Below, one piece after another: positions 35,850 to 43,171 of a stretch of DNA of 58,794 bases (position 1 is its first letter; the number at the start of each line of letters is the position of its first letter). This stretch comes from Candidatus Omnitrophota bacterium (lineage in GTDB: Bacteria; Omnitrophota; Gorgyraeia; Gygaellales; Profunditerraquicolaceae). Position numbers and translations under genes: made by a program. The stretch is from contig JAQUOV010000007.1 in NCBI GenBank assembly GCA_028716965.1, positions 1 through 58,794 of the forward strand, given 5' to 3'. The notes beneath the pieces were generated by a model that saw only the letters and a program-made list of their open reading frames with translations, had not been told where the DNA came from and made no database searches.

Positions 35850-35878
35850 TTGACAGCCGCTTAGCTTGGAGGTAAAAT
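35850..35878 (+). promoter_or_regulatory. Promoter of the HAD-aminotransferase unit
   Basis: TTGACA (35850-35855), 17 bases, TAAAAT (35873-35878). The transcript would start near 35885 and read through a possible leader peptide and a perfect hairpin before the gene at 35951. Confidence 0.75.
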
Positions 35879-35889
35879 AATCCTACAAA

Positions 35890-35925
35890 ATGGCTCACCT
35901 TAACAATATTACCCCTATGAGTTAA
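35890..35925 (+). CDS. Possible leader peptide
   Basis: An 11-codon frame (MAHLNNITPMS) begins about five bases after the predicted transcription start, and its stop codon reaches the descending arm of the hairpin at 35905-35938. A ribosome on it would cover the ascending arm. No repeated regulatory codon is seen and no ribosome site is possible, so translation would be leaderless-like. Confidence 0.3.
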   Translation: MAHLNNITPMS

Positions 35926-35940
35926 TAGGGGTAATATTTT
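35905..35940 (+). terminator. Perfect 14-bp hairpin, terminator or attenuator
   Basis: AATATTACCCCTAT (35905-35918) and ATAGGGGTAATATT (35925-35938) pair without mismatch around the loop GAGTTA. Only two T residues follow directly, then ACCTAATTAT. It lies between the promoter at 35850 and the HAD gene at 35951, so it could terminate a short RNA of about 55 bases or attenuate the operon. Confidence 0.65.
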
Positions 35941-35950
35941 ACCTAATTAT

Positions 35951-36625
35951 ATGTTGGATAAAAACAGCAAACTTAATCCCAGACAGTGCATCGTTTTCTT
36001 TGATTTTGATAATACTATCGCCACCTGCGATGTTTTTGACAATATGCTTTTGCTTTTTTCGCGGGATGACCGTTGGGTGGAATTGGAAAAAAGGTGGAAA
36101 AGCGGAAGGATCGGCTCAAAGACCTGTATGGAGCTTCAGCTCAGGGGCATGGACCTGGATAAAAAATCCCTGGATGCTTACCTGCCCAAGATAAAATTTG
36201 ACCCTTATTTTAAGACACTTTATAAGTTCCTGCAGGCTAAAAAGGTAAAGACCGTAGTTTTGAGCGACAACTTTGATTATATACTTAAGCGCATCCTGAA
36301 GATTAACGGGGTGAAAAGGCTTAAGGTGATGGCCAATAAATTAGAGTTTGTCCGGGGCAAAATTATCACGGATTACCCTTTTAAGAATAAAGATTGCCAG
36401 GTCTGCGCGCATTGCAAGACAAAAAACCTTTTGGCAAGTTCTCCAAAAGGTTCTATAATAATTTATGTCGGAGACGGCACTTCGGATATCTGTCCGGCTA
36501 AATATGCCAACTTGGTTTTTGCCAAGGACAATTTGCTCAAGCATTTCAAAGATAACAAACTGGAACATATAGTTTTTCATAACTTAAAAGAGGTGTTTAA
36601 TCATTTAAAAAGGAAATTAGCATGA
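35951..36625 (+). CDS. HAD-IB phosphatase, MtnX/SerB-like
   Basis: 224 residues. HAD motif I is FFDFDNTIATCDVFD (Asp nucleophile near 18). Motif II is VVLSDNFDYIL, and the motif III/IV region is YVGDGTSDICPAKYA, the pattern of the SerB/MtnX (HAD-IB) branch. A CxxCxxC-like segment (CQVCAHCKTK, near 149-157) inside the core is characteristic of MtnX-like members. It removes phosphate from a small metabolite. It is coupled by a 4-base overlap to the class III aminotransferase, which suggests consecutive steps. Confidence 0.82.
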   Translation: MLDKNSKLNPRQCIVFFDFDNTIATCDVFDNMLLLFSRDDRWVELEKRWKSGRIGSKTCMELQLRGMDLDKKSLDAYLPKIKFDPYFKTLYKFLQAKKVKTVVLSDNFDYILKRILKINGVKRLKVMANKLEFVRGKIITDYPFKNKDCQVCAHCKTKNLLASSPKGSIIIYVGDGTSDICPAKYANLVFAKDNLLKHFKDNKLEHIVFHNLKEVFNHLKRKLA

Positions 36626-38037
36626 GCCAAAAACAATTGATCAGGGCGGGTAAGAATGAAAAGATCGCTACTTCCAGCCAGTTGCTGAACCTTGAGGCAA
36701 AATACTGTTCATGGGGGGATACGGTACATTATGCAGAGAAATTAAACGTATTCAAGGGCGCCGAGGGGTGCTATCTTTACGACCAGCAGGGTGTGGAGTT
36801 CTTGGATTTACAGATGTGGTATTCGGCGGCCAATTTTGGTTATAAGAATAAGCGCTTAAACGCGGCGTTAAAAAAGCAGATTGATACCCTGCCGCAGCTT
36901 GCCTGCCAGTATTTGCATGAAGAAAAGATCCAGCTTGCCGCAAAATTAGCGCAAAAAAATGAACGTACGTTTGAAGAAAAAGGCAGGATACATTTTAATG
37001 TTGGAGGCTCAAGCGCCCTGGAAGATTCTCTGAAATTGGTGCGTAACCATTCCGGCAGAAGCCTGGTATTTGCTTTCATGGGCGGTTACCACGGCAGGAC
37101 ATTGGCGGCCTCGGCAATTACTTCCAGTTTCAGGTACCGGGAGAGGTTTGGGCACTTCGGGGACAGGGCGATGTTTGTGCCTTACCCTTATTGTTTCAGG
37201 TGTCCGTATGACAAAAAAAGAGATTTCTGCGATTTGTACTGTCTCAAACAGTTTGAGAAGCTCTTTGAGACCGAGTACCATTCGGTAGTCAATAAAAAGA
37301 ACAGCAAATGCGAATTTGTTGCTTTTTATGCGGAGGCTGTCCAGGGCACGGGTGGTTATATAATCCCGCCGCAGGAGTATTTCTCGGGGTTAAAAGAGAT
37401 ACTTGACCGTTACGGCATCCTTTTCATAGATGATGAAATACAAATGGGTTTTTTCCGCACGGGTAAATTCTGGGCGATTGAGCATTTCAATATTACTCCT
37501 GATATCATCGTATTCGGTAAAGCCTTGACTAACGGGTTAAACCCTATCTCGGGGATTTGGGCCAAGGAAAAGCTTATCTCCCCGGATGTCTTCCCTCCGG
37601 GCTCAACGCATGCGACGTTTTCAAGCAACCCCCTGGGGACAGCCGCGGGTCTGGAAGTAATGAAGCTGATTGAGGAGTCTGATTTTCCCATATCTGTACC
37701 CAGGAAGGGCCAGTATTTTATTTCACGGCTTAAAAAGCTGCAGAAAAAATATCCACAGATAGGGGATGTGGACGGCCTTGGCCTGGCTTTAAGGATAGAG
37801 ATGTGCGGTAAGGACGGCTATACCCCGGATAAGGAATTAACCGATAAAATTGTAAACTTAGGTTTAAGCGGCTCTTTAAGCGCAGGAGGCAAGAAACGGG
37901 GTTTAATCCTTGATGTAGGCGGGTATTATAAAAATGTCTTTACCATTGCCCCGTCATTTTATATTTCCGAAGAGGAGATCGATCTGGGCGTAGATCTTTT
38001 TGAAGAGGCGTTAATGAAAGCCTTGAAAAAGACATAA
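36622..38037 (+). CDS. Class III PLP-dependent aminotransferase
   Basis: 471 residues of the ornithine/GABA/putrescine aminotransferase fold. GGSSALEDSLKLVRN replaces the usual SGxEAxExAIK cofactor-phosphate loop, GGYHGRT follows, LFIDDEIQMGF (Asp270) binds the PLP ring nitrogen, and Lys300 in FGKALTNG is the Schiff-base Lys. A four-Cys insertion (C191, C194, C203, C207) lies in a loop after the YHGRT region and may bind a metal; similar Cys loops occur in some archaeal-type relatives. Substrate unknown; a diamine or omega-amino acid is most likely by family. The next gene is arginase-like. Confidence 0.87.
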   Translation: MSQKQLIRAGKNEKIATSSQLLNLEAKYCSWGDTVHYAEKLNVFKGAEGCYLYDQQGVEFLDLQMWYSAANFGYKNKRLNAALKKQIDTLPQLACQYLHEEKIQLAAKLAQKNERTFEEKGRIHFNVGGSSALEDSLKLVRNHSGRSLVFAFMGGYHGRTLAASAITSSFRYRERFGHFGDRAMFVPYPYCFRCPYDKKRDFCDLYCLKQFEKLFETEYHSVVNKKNSKCEFVAFYAEAVQGTGGYIIPPQEYFSGLKEILDRYGILFIDDEIQMGFFRTGKFWAIEHFNITPDIIVFGKALTNGLNPISGIWAKEKLISPDVFPPGSTHATFSSNPLGTAAGLEVMKLIEESDFPISVPRKGQYFISRLKKLQKKYPQIGDVDGLGLALRIEMCGKDGYTPDKELTDKIVNLGLSGSLSAGGKKRGLILDVGGYYKNVFTIAPSFYISEEEIDLGVDLFEEALMKALKKT

Positions 38038-38045
38038 TATCGTTG

Positions 38046-38073
38046 TTTGCCGTAAGAAGGCAGGAGCTAGAAT
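38046..38073 (+). promoter_or_regulatory. Possible promoter and inverted repeat before the arginase-like gene
   Basis: TTTGCC (38046-38051), 16 bases, TAGAAT (38068-38073), then seven bases to the ATG at 38081, with no ribosome site. GCAGGA and TCCTGC flank the -10 box as a dyad and could be an operator. Confidence 0.4.
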
Positions 38074-38080
38074 TTCCTGC

Positions 38081-39010
38081 ATGCTGAATAAGGCTATCCG
38101 TATTTTAGATTTTGATCACAGTATCCTCCGGCAGCCTGAGCTGCTTCGCCGGTATCCGGCGAAGGTAATTGATTTTACCCGCCTGGCTTCTTCAGCCAGG
38201 TTTTTTATGTCAGGGGATGTGCGTCAGAAAATAGCAGTTTCCCTCCTGCCGCAGGAAAGAAGCCACCCTACCTTTTTAGGTTCCGGGGATTTCCACCATA
38301 TTAGTGAGATATTAACCAGCCAGATTGATGAGCCTGCCTGTTTGGTTGTCTTTGATTTCCACCCGGATTGGGATATTTTGCCTCCGCGTTTCGGTTGCGG
38401 GTCATGGGTAAGCCAGGCCCTGAAAAACAAGAATATTTCTAAATGCCTGCTTATCGGGTTGGGCTCCGGTGATTTATCCGGGGGCGCATTGCTGACAGGT
38501 AATCTCGGCGCATTAGCTGAAGACCGCCTTGAGATTTACCCTTACCGGCGTAAACCCAGCCGGGTATATTTAAGGCAGCTTCCGAAAAATATTTCAATTG
38601 TTGCCAAAAAAGGTATTTTTTCAAGCAGCATTATTTGGAATGAATTGGAAAGGGAGGATTTGTCCGAGTTTACCATGAGGCTGATCAAGCGCTTGCCTTT
38701 TCGGAAGGCATACATTTCAATAGATAAAGATTGCCTTACAAGTGATTCTGCGCTTACTAACTGGGAGGAGGGTAATCTGCGTCTGGATCAGCTTTTAACC
38801 ATGCTTAGGCTTATGCGCCGGCATTTGGATATAATCGGTTTGGATATAACGGGAGATTATTCGCCTCCGGAGATCTCCGGAGGCCTAAAAACATTATTTT
38901 ACAAGCTTGACCATCCCAGGAGGATTGTAGCGGATAACTGCCCTAAAGATTTACCCCATAAGATCAATGAACGGACTAACCTGGCGATTCTCCAGGAAAT
39001 ATTTTCCTAA
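38081..39010 (+). CDS. Arginase/agmatinase-superfamily protein
   Basis: 309 residues. Dimanganese ligands typical of ureohydrolases are in place: GSGDFHH with His72 (for the usual GGDHS), DFHPDWD with Asp92, His94 and Asp96, and SIDKDCL with Asp215 and Asp217. Overall similarity to known arginases or agmatinases is low, particularly in the substrate loops, so hydrolysis of a guanidino or related C-N substrate is an inference from the metal site. It follows the class III aminotransferase by 43 bases. Its stop overlaps the stop of the convergent hydrolase gene by 3-4 bases. Confidence 0.75.
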   Translation: MLNKAIRILDFDHSILRQPELLRRYPAKVIDFTRLASSARFFMSGDVRQKIAVSLLPQERSHPTFLGSGDFHHISEILTSQIDEPACLVVFDFHPDWDILPPRFGCGSWVSQALKNKNISKCLLIGLGSGDLSGGALLTGNLGALAEDRLEIYPYRRKPSRVYLRQLPKNISIVAKKGIFSSSIIWNELEREDLSEFTMRLIKRLPFRKAYISIDKDCLTSDSALTNWEEGNLRLDQLLTMLRLMRRHLDIIGLDITGDYSPPEISGGLKTLFYKLDHPRRIVADNCPKDLPHKINERTNLAILQEIFS

Positions 39011-39870
39011 GACTTGTGTTTTTCAAAGAAAGCAACGGTTTTATCAGCCACCTTATCCCTTTCCTGGTCTGCGGTAATAATGTGATAAGAATCTTCCAGG
39101 AAGACAATTTCTTTCTCCCGTGAGCTAACACGGTTATAAATATAATAGGAGTTTTTAGGGCTGGTTACGTCATCTTCTCTTGCCTGCAGCAGTTGTAGAG
39201 GCGTATTTATATTTTTGAGTATAGAAATTACTTTTTTTGCCAAAAGCGAGTTTTGATATATGCATGCTATCGGGATTACCGGATAGCCGTAAAGATGCAC
39301 CTTGCTGTAGTCAAACAAAGAAGCCTCTTTATAGAAACTTTCTACCTTAGAGCGCAGGCGCTCATTTTTTAGCCCGTAAGGGTATTCTTCTTTAAAATAC
39401 AGCCAGTATTTAAACGGAGTCTTGTAAACTAAGGGGAGAAAGACCCTGGATCTGGGGTTTCCCCAGCCGTCGTAGAACAATGTGGGGGAGAAACAGTTTA
39501 GCGCTTTTATCCTGCCAGGGAACTCATTCGCAAGCAATATGCCGATTAAGGCGCCAAAAGATAAACCTGCTACAAAGATGTTATCGTAGTTATCGGCATA
39601 TTTGACAAATTCATCACGGATGGACCTGTAGATATCCTGCCAGGCGGTTCTCTTAAGGCAAGAGATGGATTTATCGTGATTGAGCATTAATGGCACGACT
39701 ACGGAAAAACCCTGTTTATTTAAGCGTTGGGCAATGGCGCCCATTTCTTTAGCCGTGCCTGTAAGCCCGTGTATCAGAAAGCAAAGGTTCTTATCCCCCG
39801 GCAGGAAAAAGCCGGTATTAAGGACCTTCGCCGTTTTATCCCTGTCCTCTTTAAATGAAAAAATTACCAT
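39007..39870 (-). CDS. Alpha/beta hydrolase, carboxylesterase/monoacylglycerol lipase-like
   Basis: 287 residues. The oxyanion region is LIHGLTGTAKEM, the nucleophile elbow GLSFG with Ser104, the acid Asp233 or Asp234 in ARED(D)VTSP, and the catalytic His263 in DSYHIIT: a complete triad. The lid (about 130-205) is Tyr/Phe-rich. The pattern fits Est30-like carboxylesterases and thioesterases. The start overlaps the DegT gene stop by 7 bases, so the two are co-translated on the minus strand. Possible role: release of an acyl or aminoacyl intermediate. Confidence 0.85.
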   Translation of the reverse strand: MVIFSFKEDRDKTAKVLNTGFFLPGDKNLCFLIHGLTGTAKEMGAIAQRLNKQGFSVVVPLMLNHDKSISCLKRTAWQDIYRSIRDEFVKYADNYDNIFVAGLSFGALIGILLANEFPGRIKALNCFSPTLFYDGWGNPRSRVFLPLVYKTPFKYWLYFKEEYPYGLKNERLRSKVESFYKEASLFDYSKVHLYGYPVIPIACIYQNSLLAKKVISILKNINTPLQLLQAREDDVTSPKNSYYIYNRVSSREKEIVFLEDSYHIITADQERDKVADKTVAFFEKHKS

Positions 39871-41099
39871 ATCTTGCCCTGGTGTTTTTTAAGCCTGTCG
39901 ATTATTTTCCTTAATTCAGGTTTTCCCAAGAAACTGCTCGTGCTTAAGGTGATGGTCTGCTGCGCAATCCTGCGGGCTTGTTCGCAATCTGCTTCAGGGA
40001 TAATGCCTTTTAAATAATCATAATCCGCAATTGCCCGCAGGTATACTTGAGATACCCCTAACCCGGAGTCCTTAAAAATACCCAAAGCAGAATTTCTTCT
40101 CTCCGGTGTTTCAAAAATAATGCTCAGATAGGGGTAGCTTGCTTTTGTGTGGGGTAGTTCCGCAATAGGCTTGACCCCGGGAAGGTCCTTGAGAGCCTTT
40201 AAATAAAAAGCTGCTTGTTCCCTTTGTTTATCTATTTCTTTGCTTAAGCGGGGAAAATCAAGATGCCCTATATATCCCCTGAAGGAAGAAATCTTATGTA
40301 CCGGGAAGTTAATTTCAAAGTATTCGCCCATCGCTTTTACGGGGTTATTGCAGATCTGCCAGAATATTTGAGGCAGCCTGAAGGCAAACCAAAATAAAGC
40401 CGGCCTGTAAAAAATACTATAAGCAAACAGTTCTGCTATTTTCAGTGTCTCGGAGAGGATATCCGCGTGCATTATTTCTTTTGCGGTATTCTCCAATATC
40501 CGGGCATATTCGCTTTGGTTGGTTATCGCCAAACCCCCTTCATAAATAGTCAGGCCTTTCCCGCGGCAGAGGCTAAAAAAAGAAAATTCACCGATCGAAC
40601 CTGTCTTTTTATCCCGATATTCAGCACCCAGGCTTTGCGCGCAATCTTCGATAATGAAGATATTATTTTCTTTGGCTATCTTCTGGATAGGCTCTAAGTC
40701 CAGGGGGATCCCGGCCAAGTGCACGGCAAGTATAGCCAGGATGTCGTTATCTTCAGCGCAGATCTTCCGCAGCTTATTTATATTAAAATCAAAATTATCC
40801 TGGTTTATGTCACAGGGCCTTATTTTTAAGCCGGCTCTCTTTATTGCCAGAGGGATCAGCGGGCAGACAAAAGCAGGAATGATTACTGTCTTTTTACCGG
40901 AGATCTTCTTTATGCTCTCCAGGATCAGGTAAAATGCGGCGGTCCCGGAGCAGGTAAGTAAAGCGGAAGGAGCGTTTAAGTACTTCTTAAAATCTTCTTC
41001 CAACAGTCCTTTAGACAGCCTTTTAAAAAGATGGGGGACTAAACTTTTAGTTTTTATCGGCCAGCCAGCGGTTGGCGGAATCTCTCTGATTAAGCTCAA
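39864..41099 (-). CDS. DegT/DnrJ/EryC1-family PLP aminotransferase
   Basis: 411 residues of the fold used by ArnB, DesV and other sugar aminotransferases. The N-terminal cofactor site is ALLTCSGTAAFYLIL; FIIEDCAQSLGAEYRDKKTGSIGEFSFFSL carries the Asp that binds PLP; the Schiff-base Lys lies in CRGKGLTIYEGG. The start codon appears to be TTG at 41099, preceded by GGAAG, as no ATG fits. Family members usually convert keto-sugars to amino sugars, sometimes as dehydratases. The promoter is at 41132-41160. With the ArnE/ArnF-like genes opposite, amino-sugar chemistry is plausible. Confidence 0.88.
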   Translation of the reverse strand: MSLIREIPPTAGWPIKTKSLVPHLFKRLSKGLLEEDFKKYLNAPSALLTCSGTAAFYLILESIKKISGKKTVIIPAFVCPLIPLAIKRAGLKIRPCDINQDNFDFNINKLRKICAEDNDILAILAVHLAGIPLDLEPIQKIAKENNIFIIEDCAQSLGAEYRDKKTGSIGEFSFFSLCRGKGLTIYEGGLAITNQSEYARILENTAKEIMHADILSETLKIAELFAYSIFYRPALFWFAFRLPQIFWQICNNPVKAMGEYFEINFPVHKISSFRGYIGHLDFPRLSKEIDKQREQAAFYLKALKDLPGVKPIAELPHTKASYPYLSIIFETPERRNSALGIFKDSGLGVSQVYLRAIADYDYLKGIIPEADCEQARRIAQQTITLSTSSFLGKPELRKIIDRLKKHQGKIW

Positions 41100-41131
41100 A
41101 TTTAACTTCCTTTTTTCTCACACACTTGTCT

Positions 41132-41160
41132 ATTCTATGCTAAAATAGGCAGAAATTCAA
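41132..41160 (-). promoter_or_regulatory. Promoter of the DegT-hydrolase unit
   Basis: On the minus strand TTGAAT (41160-41155), 17 bases, TAGAAT (41137-41132). The leader is about 25-33 bases and contains AAAAAAGGAAG before the TTG start at 41099. It lies back to back with the FemAB-like gene. Confidence 0.6.
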
Positions 41161-41213
41161 GATAACTCTCTTGGCTCTGCTTAAGGCAGTGCAAACCATA
41201 GTCCTCTAACTTT

Positions 41214-42335
41214 ATGCCTGAAATCTTTTATAAGATATACGACAATATCGGTAAAATTGACAAAGGAGACTGGGATGTTGTTTTTGGCGATATCCCTGAG
41301 AGCTACCCGTTTTATAAAACATTGGGTAATTCGGCCCTGGCCGGATTTGATTTTTATTACCTGGTTATTTACTGCGATAATCAAATCATGCTTATTGCTC
41401 CATTGTTTTGCGCGGATTTTAACTTGGACATCGCCGTTGAAGGCTTGCTTGCGGGAGTGGTCAAACAAATCCGCAGGGTCATCCCGCGTTTCTTAATACT
41501 GAAAACATTATTCTGCGGTTCACCTTTCGGGGAGTATGGAACAGTGGGGGTGAGGGAAGAATTCAGGAATAACCCCGTACTTATTCCGCAGCTTCTAGCC
41601 GGCATAAAAGATTTGGCCCTTAAGCTCGGCGCCCCCTTGACCATCTTCAAGGATTTCTTAAAAGACAGCACATTATTGCTGGATGATCTAGTGGGCAGGG
41701 GGTTTATCAAAGTGGAAAGTTTCCCCGCCGTATTTCTAGACTTAAGTTTTCCTTCTTTTGAAGGGTATCTTAAAAGCCTGGGTAGTTCAACCCGCAAAAA
41801 TTTAAACAAGAAACTAAAACAGGCCTATGCCCGGGGAAATATCGAGATTAAAACTGTCCGGCAGGTAGATAGCCAGATCGACCAGATAATCAGGCTTTAT
41901 GAAAATACCTACCATAAGGGCTCAACTAAGTTTGAACGCCTGAACAAGAAATTCTTTTTGCAAGTCTGCGAAGACCTCTCCCCGCACACGCGTTTTTTCC
42001 TCTACTATGTAGATGGCTGTCTGGCAGCTTTTAACCTTTGCTTTGCCTACAAAGACTTACTTATTGATAAATTTATCGGCTTCAATTATGATATATCCAG
42101 CCGTTATAATCTGTATTTTGTCAGTTGGGCGCATAATATCAAGTGGTGCATAGATAATTCGTTGCGCTATTATTATCCGGGGCAGACGGATTATGAGCCC
42201 AAGATCAGGCTGGGGGGTAAGATTGTCCCCCTTTATGCTTATCTGAAACATAAAAATGTTTTTTTTAATCTCTTGCTTAAATTATTGGCGTTGTTTTTAA
42301 AGCCCGATAATTTTAACAAGAATATCAGGAGTTAA
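41214..42335 (+). CDS. FemAB/GNAT-like peptidogalycan-type acyltransferase (DUF482 or BioF2-like)
   Basis: 373 residues with two GNAT-like halves. FLDLSFPSFEGYLKSLGSSTRKNLNKKLKQA (start to end about 178-208) is the typical FemAB/BioF2 segment with a basic patch for the activated donor. FFLYYVDGCLAAFNLCFAYKDLLIDKFIGFNYD follows, then the C-terminal YYPGQTDYEPKIRLGG. Relatives transfer amino acids from aminoacyl-tRNA or acyl groups onto envelope precursors. A CATAGT -10-like box (41198-41203) is 10 bases before the ATG, with no convincing -35 box. It lies 5 bases from the small membrane pair, so one unit. Confidence 0.75.
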   Translation: MPEIFYKIYDNIGKIDKGDWDVVFGDIPESYPFYKTLGNSALAGFDFYYLVIYCDNQIMLIAPLFCADFNLDIAVEGLLAGVVKQIRRVIPRFLILKTLFCGSPFGEYGTVGVREEFRNNPVLIPQLLAGIKDLALKLGAPLTIFKDFLKDSTLLLDDLVGRGFIKVESFPAVFLDLSFPSFEGYLKSLGSSTRKNLNKKLKQAYARGNIEIKTVRQVDSQIDQIIRLYENTYHKGSTKFERLNKKFFLQVCEDLSPHTRFFLYYVDGCLAAFNLCFAYKDLLIDKFIGFNYDISSRYNLYFVSWAHNIKWCIDNSLRYYYPGQTDYEPKIRLGGKIVPLYAYLKHKNVFFNLLLKLLALFLKPDNFNKNIRS

Positions 42336-42340
42336 GGGGC

Positions 42341-42757
42341 ATGTTTAAAAAGAAGGTAACGCTAAAAATATTGCTGCTGCTTTTTGCCAGCGACATACTG
42401 GAGACGGCGATACATTTCTTTTTTAAGAAAGGCGCTTTGACCCGGGCAGAGTTTGCGGTAACCGATCTAGCCAGCGCAGCGGTCTTCCTGAAAGCGGTTT
42501 TTTCTTCCCCGTTTTTATGGGCAGGGCTCTTGACCGTAGTTGCGGTATTTATTATCTGGTCTACGGTCCTTTCCAGGATAGACTTAAGCGTGGCCGTGCC
42601 TATTGCAAGTTTCAGCTATATCCTTGTGCCGGTAGTTTCGGTTATTTTCCTGCATGAGCAGATCTCCGTTCTAAGATGGGCGGGGATATTGTTCATCCTT
42701 GCGGGCGTTATCCTTGTTTCCTTAAGCAGCAAAGAAAGGATCGCAGAGAGCAAATGA
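42341..42757 (+). CDS. Half-size EamA/DMT membrane protein, ArnE/ArnF-like (first subunit)
   Basis: 138 residues and four membrane helices, one EamA unit instead of the usual two. The C-terminal helix pair ends VPVVSVIFLHEQISVLRWAGILFILAGVILVSLS, the hallmark of EamA/SMR transporters with the conserved Glu. The size and the fact that it overlaps a second, different half-size gene recall ArnE/ArnF, which flip undecaprenyl-phosphate aminoarabinose. The function here is inferred from architecture and context. Confidence 0.8.
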   Translation: MFKKKVTLKILLLLFASDILETAIHFFFKKGALTRAEFAVTDLASAAVFLKAVFSSPFLWAGLLTVVAVFIIWSTVLSRIDLSVAVPIASFSYILVPVVSVIFLHEQISVLRWAGILFILAGVILVSLSSKERIAESK

Positions 42758-43137
42758 GAGATGGATTGTTGATTATCCTTTTTATGATTGCCTTAACCAG
42801 TCTCTGTGATACCTTCAACCAGCTGTTTTTGAAATCGGCGATAGATTCTCTGCATTTCCCTGGTAAATTTAACCTTGCCGGAGTTTTCAAATTTATCTTT
42901 CAGCTGTTGATCAAGCCCAGGGTGTGGTTGAGTTTTGTATTTAGCGTAATATCCCTTTGTATTTGGCTGCTGGTGCTTTCCAAGGCGGACCTGAATTTTG
43001 CCTTTTCCGCCGACAGCATGCATTATATTTTTATCGCCCTGGCATCCAGGTTTGTTTTAAAAGAGAGGTTCGGTTATTTGCGTTGGCTGGGTACAGCACT
43101 AATCGTTACGGGAATAGTTTTCGTAAGTTTAAATTAG
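42754..43137 (+). CDS. Half-size EamA/DMT membrane protein, ArnE/ArnF-like (second subunit)
   Basis: 127 residues from the ATG that overlaps the previous stop (ATGA). Four membrane helices, ending ASRFVLKERFGYLRWLGTALIVTGIVFVSL with the conserved Glu in the same place as in its partner. The two proteins are homologous but clearly diverged, so a heterodimer with dual topology is likely, as in ArnEF and paired SMR proteins. An upstream in-frame start at 42676 would lie inside the partner gene and is rejected. Confidence 0.8.
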   Translation: MRDGLLIILFMIALTSLCDTFNQLFLKSAIDSLHFPGKFNLAGVFKFIFQLLIKPRVWLSFVFSVISLCIWLLVLSKADLNFAFSADSMHYIFIALASRFVLKERFGYLRWLGTALIVTGIVFVSLN

Positions 43138-43171
43138 AACCAGCCAGAACCCGCAGAATCCAGAGGATGAT

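Noticed and set aside
42676..42753. Longer N-terminus for the second EamA half protein
   Set aside because: It would lie inside the first EamA gene; the ATGA overlap at 42754 gives a normal four-helix protein.
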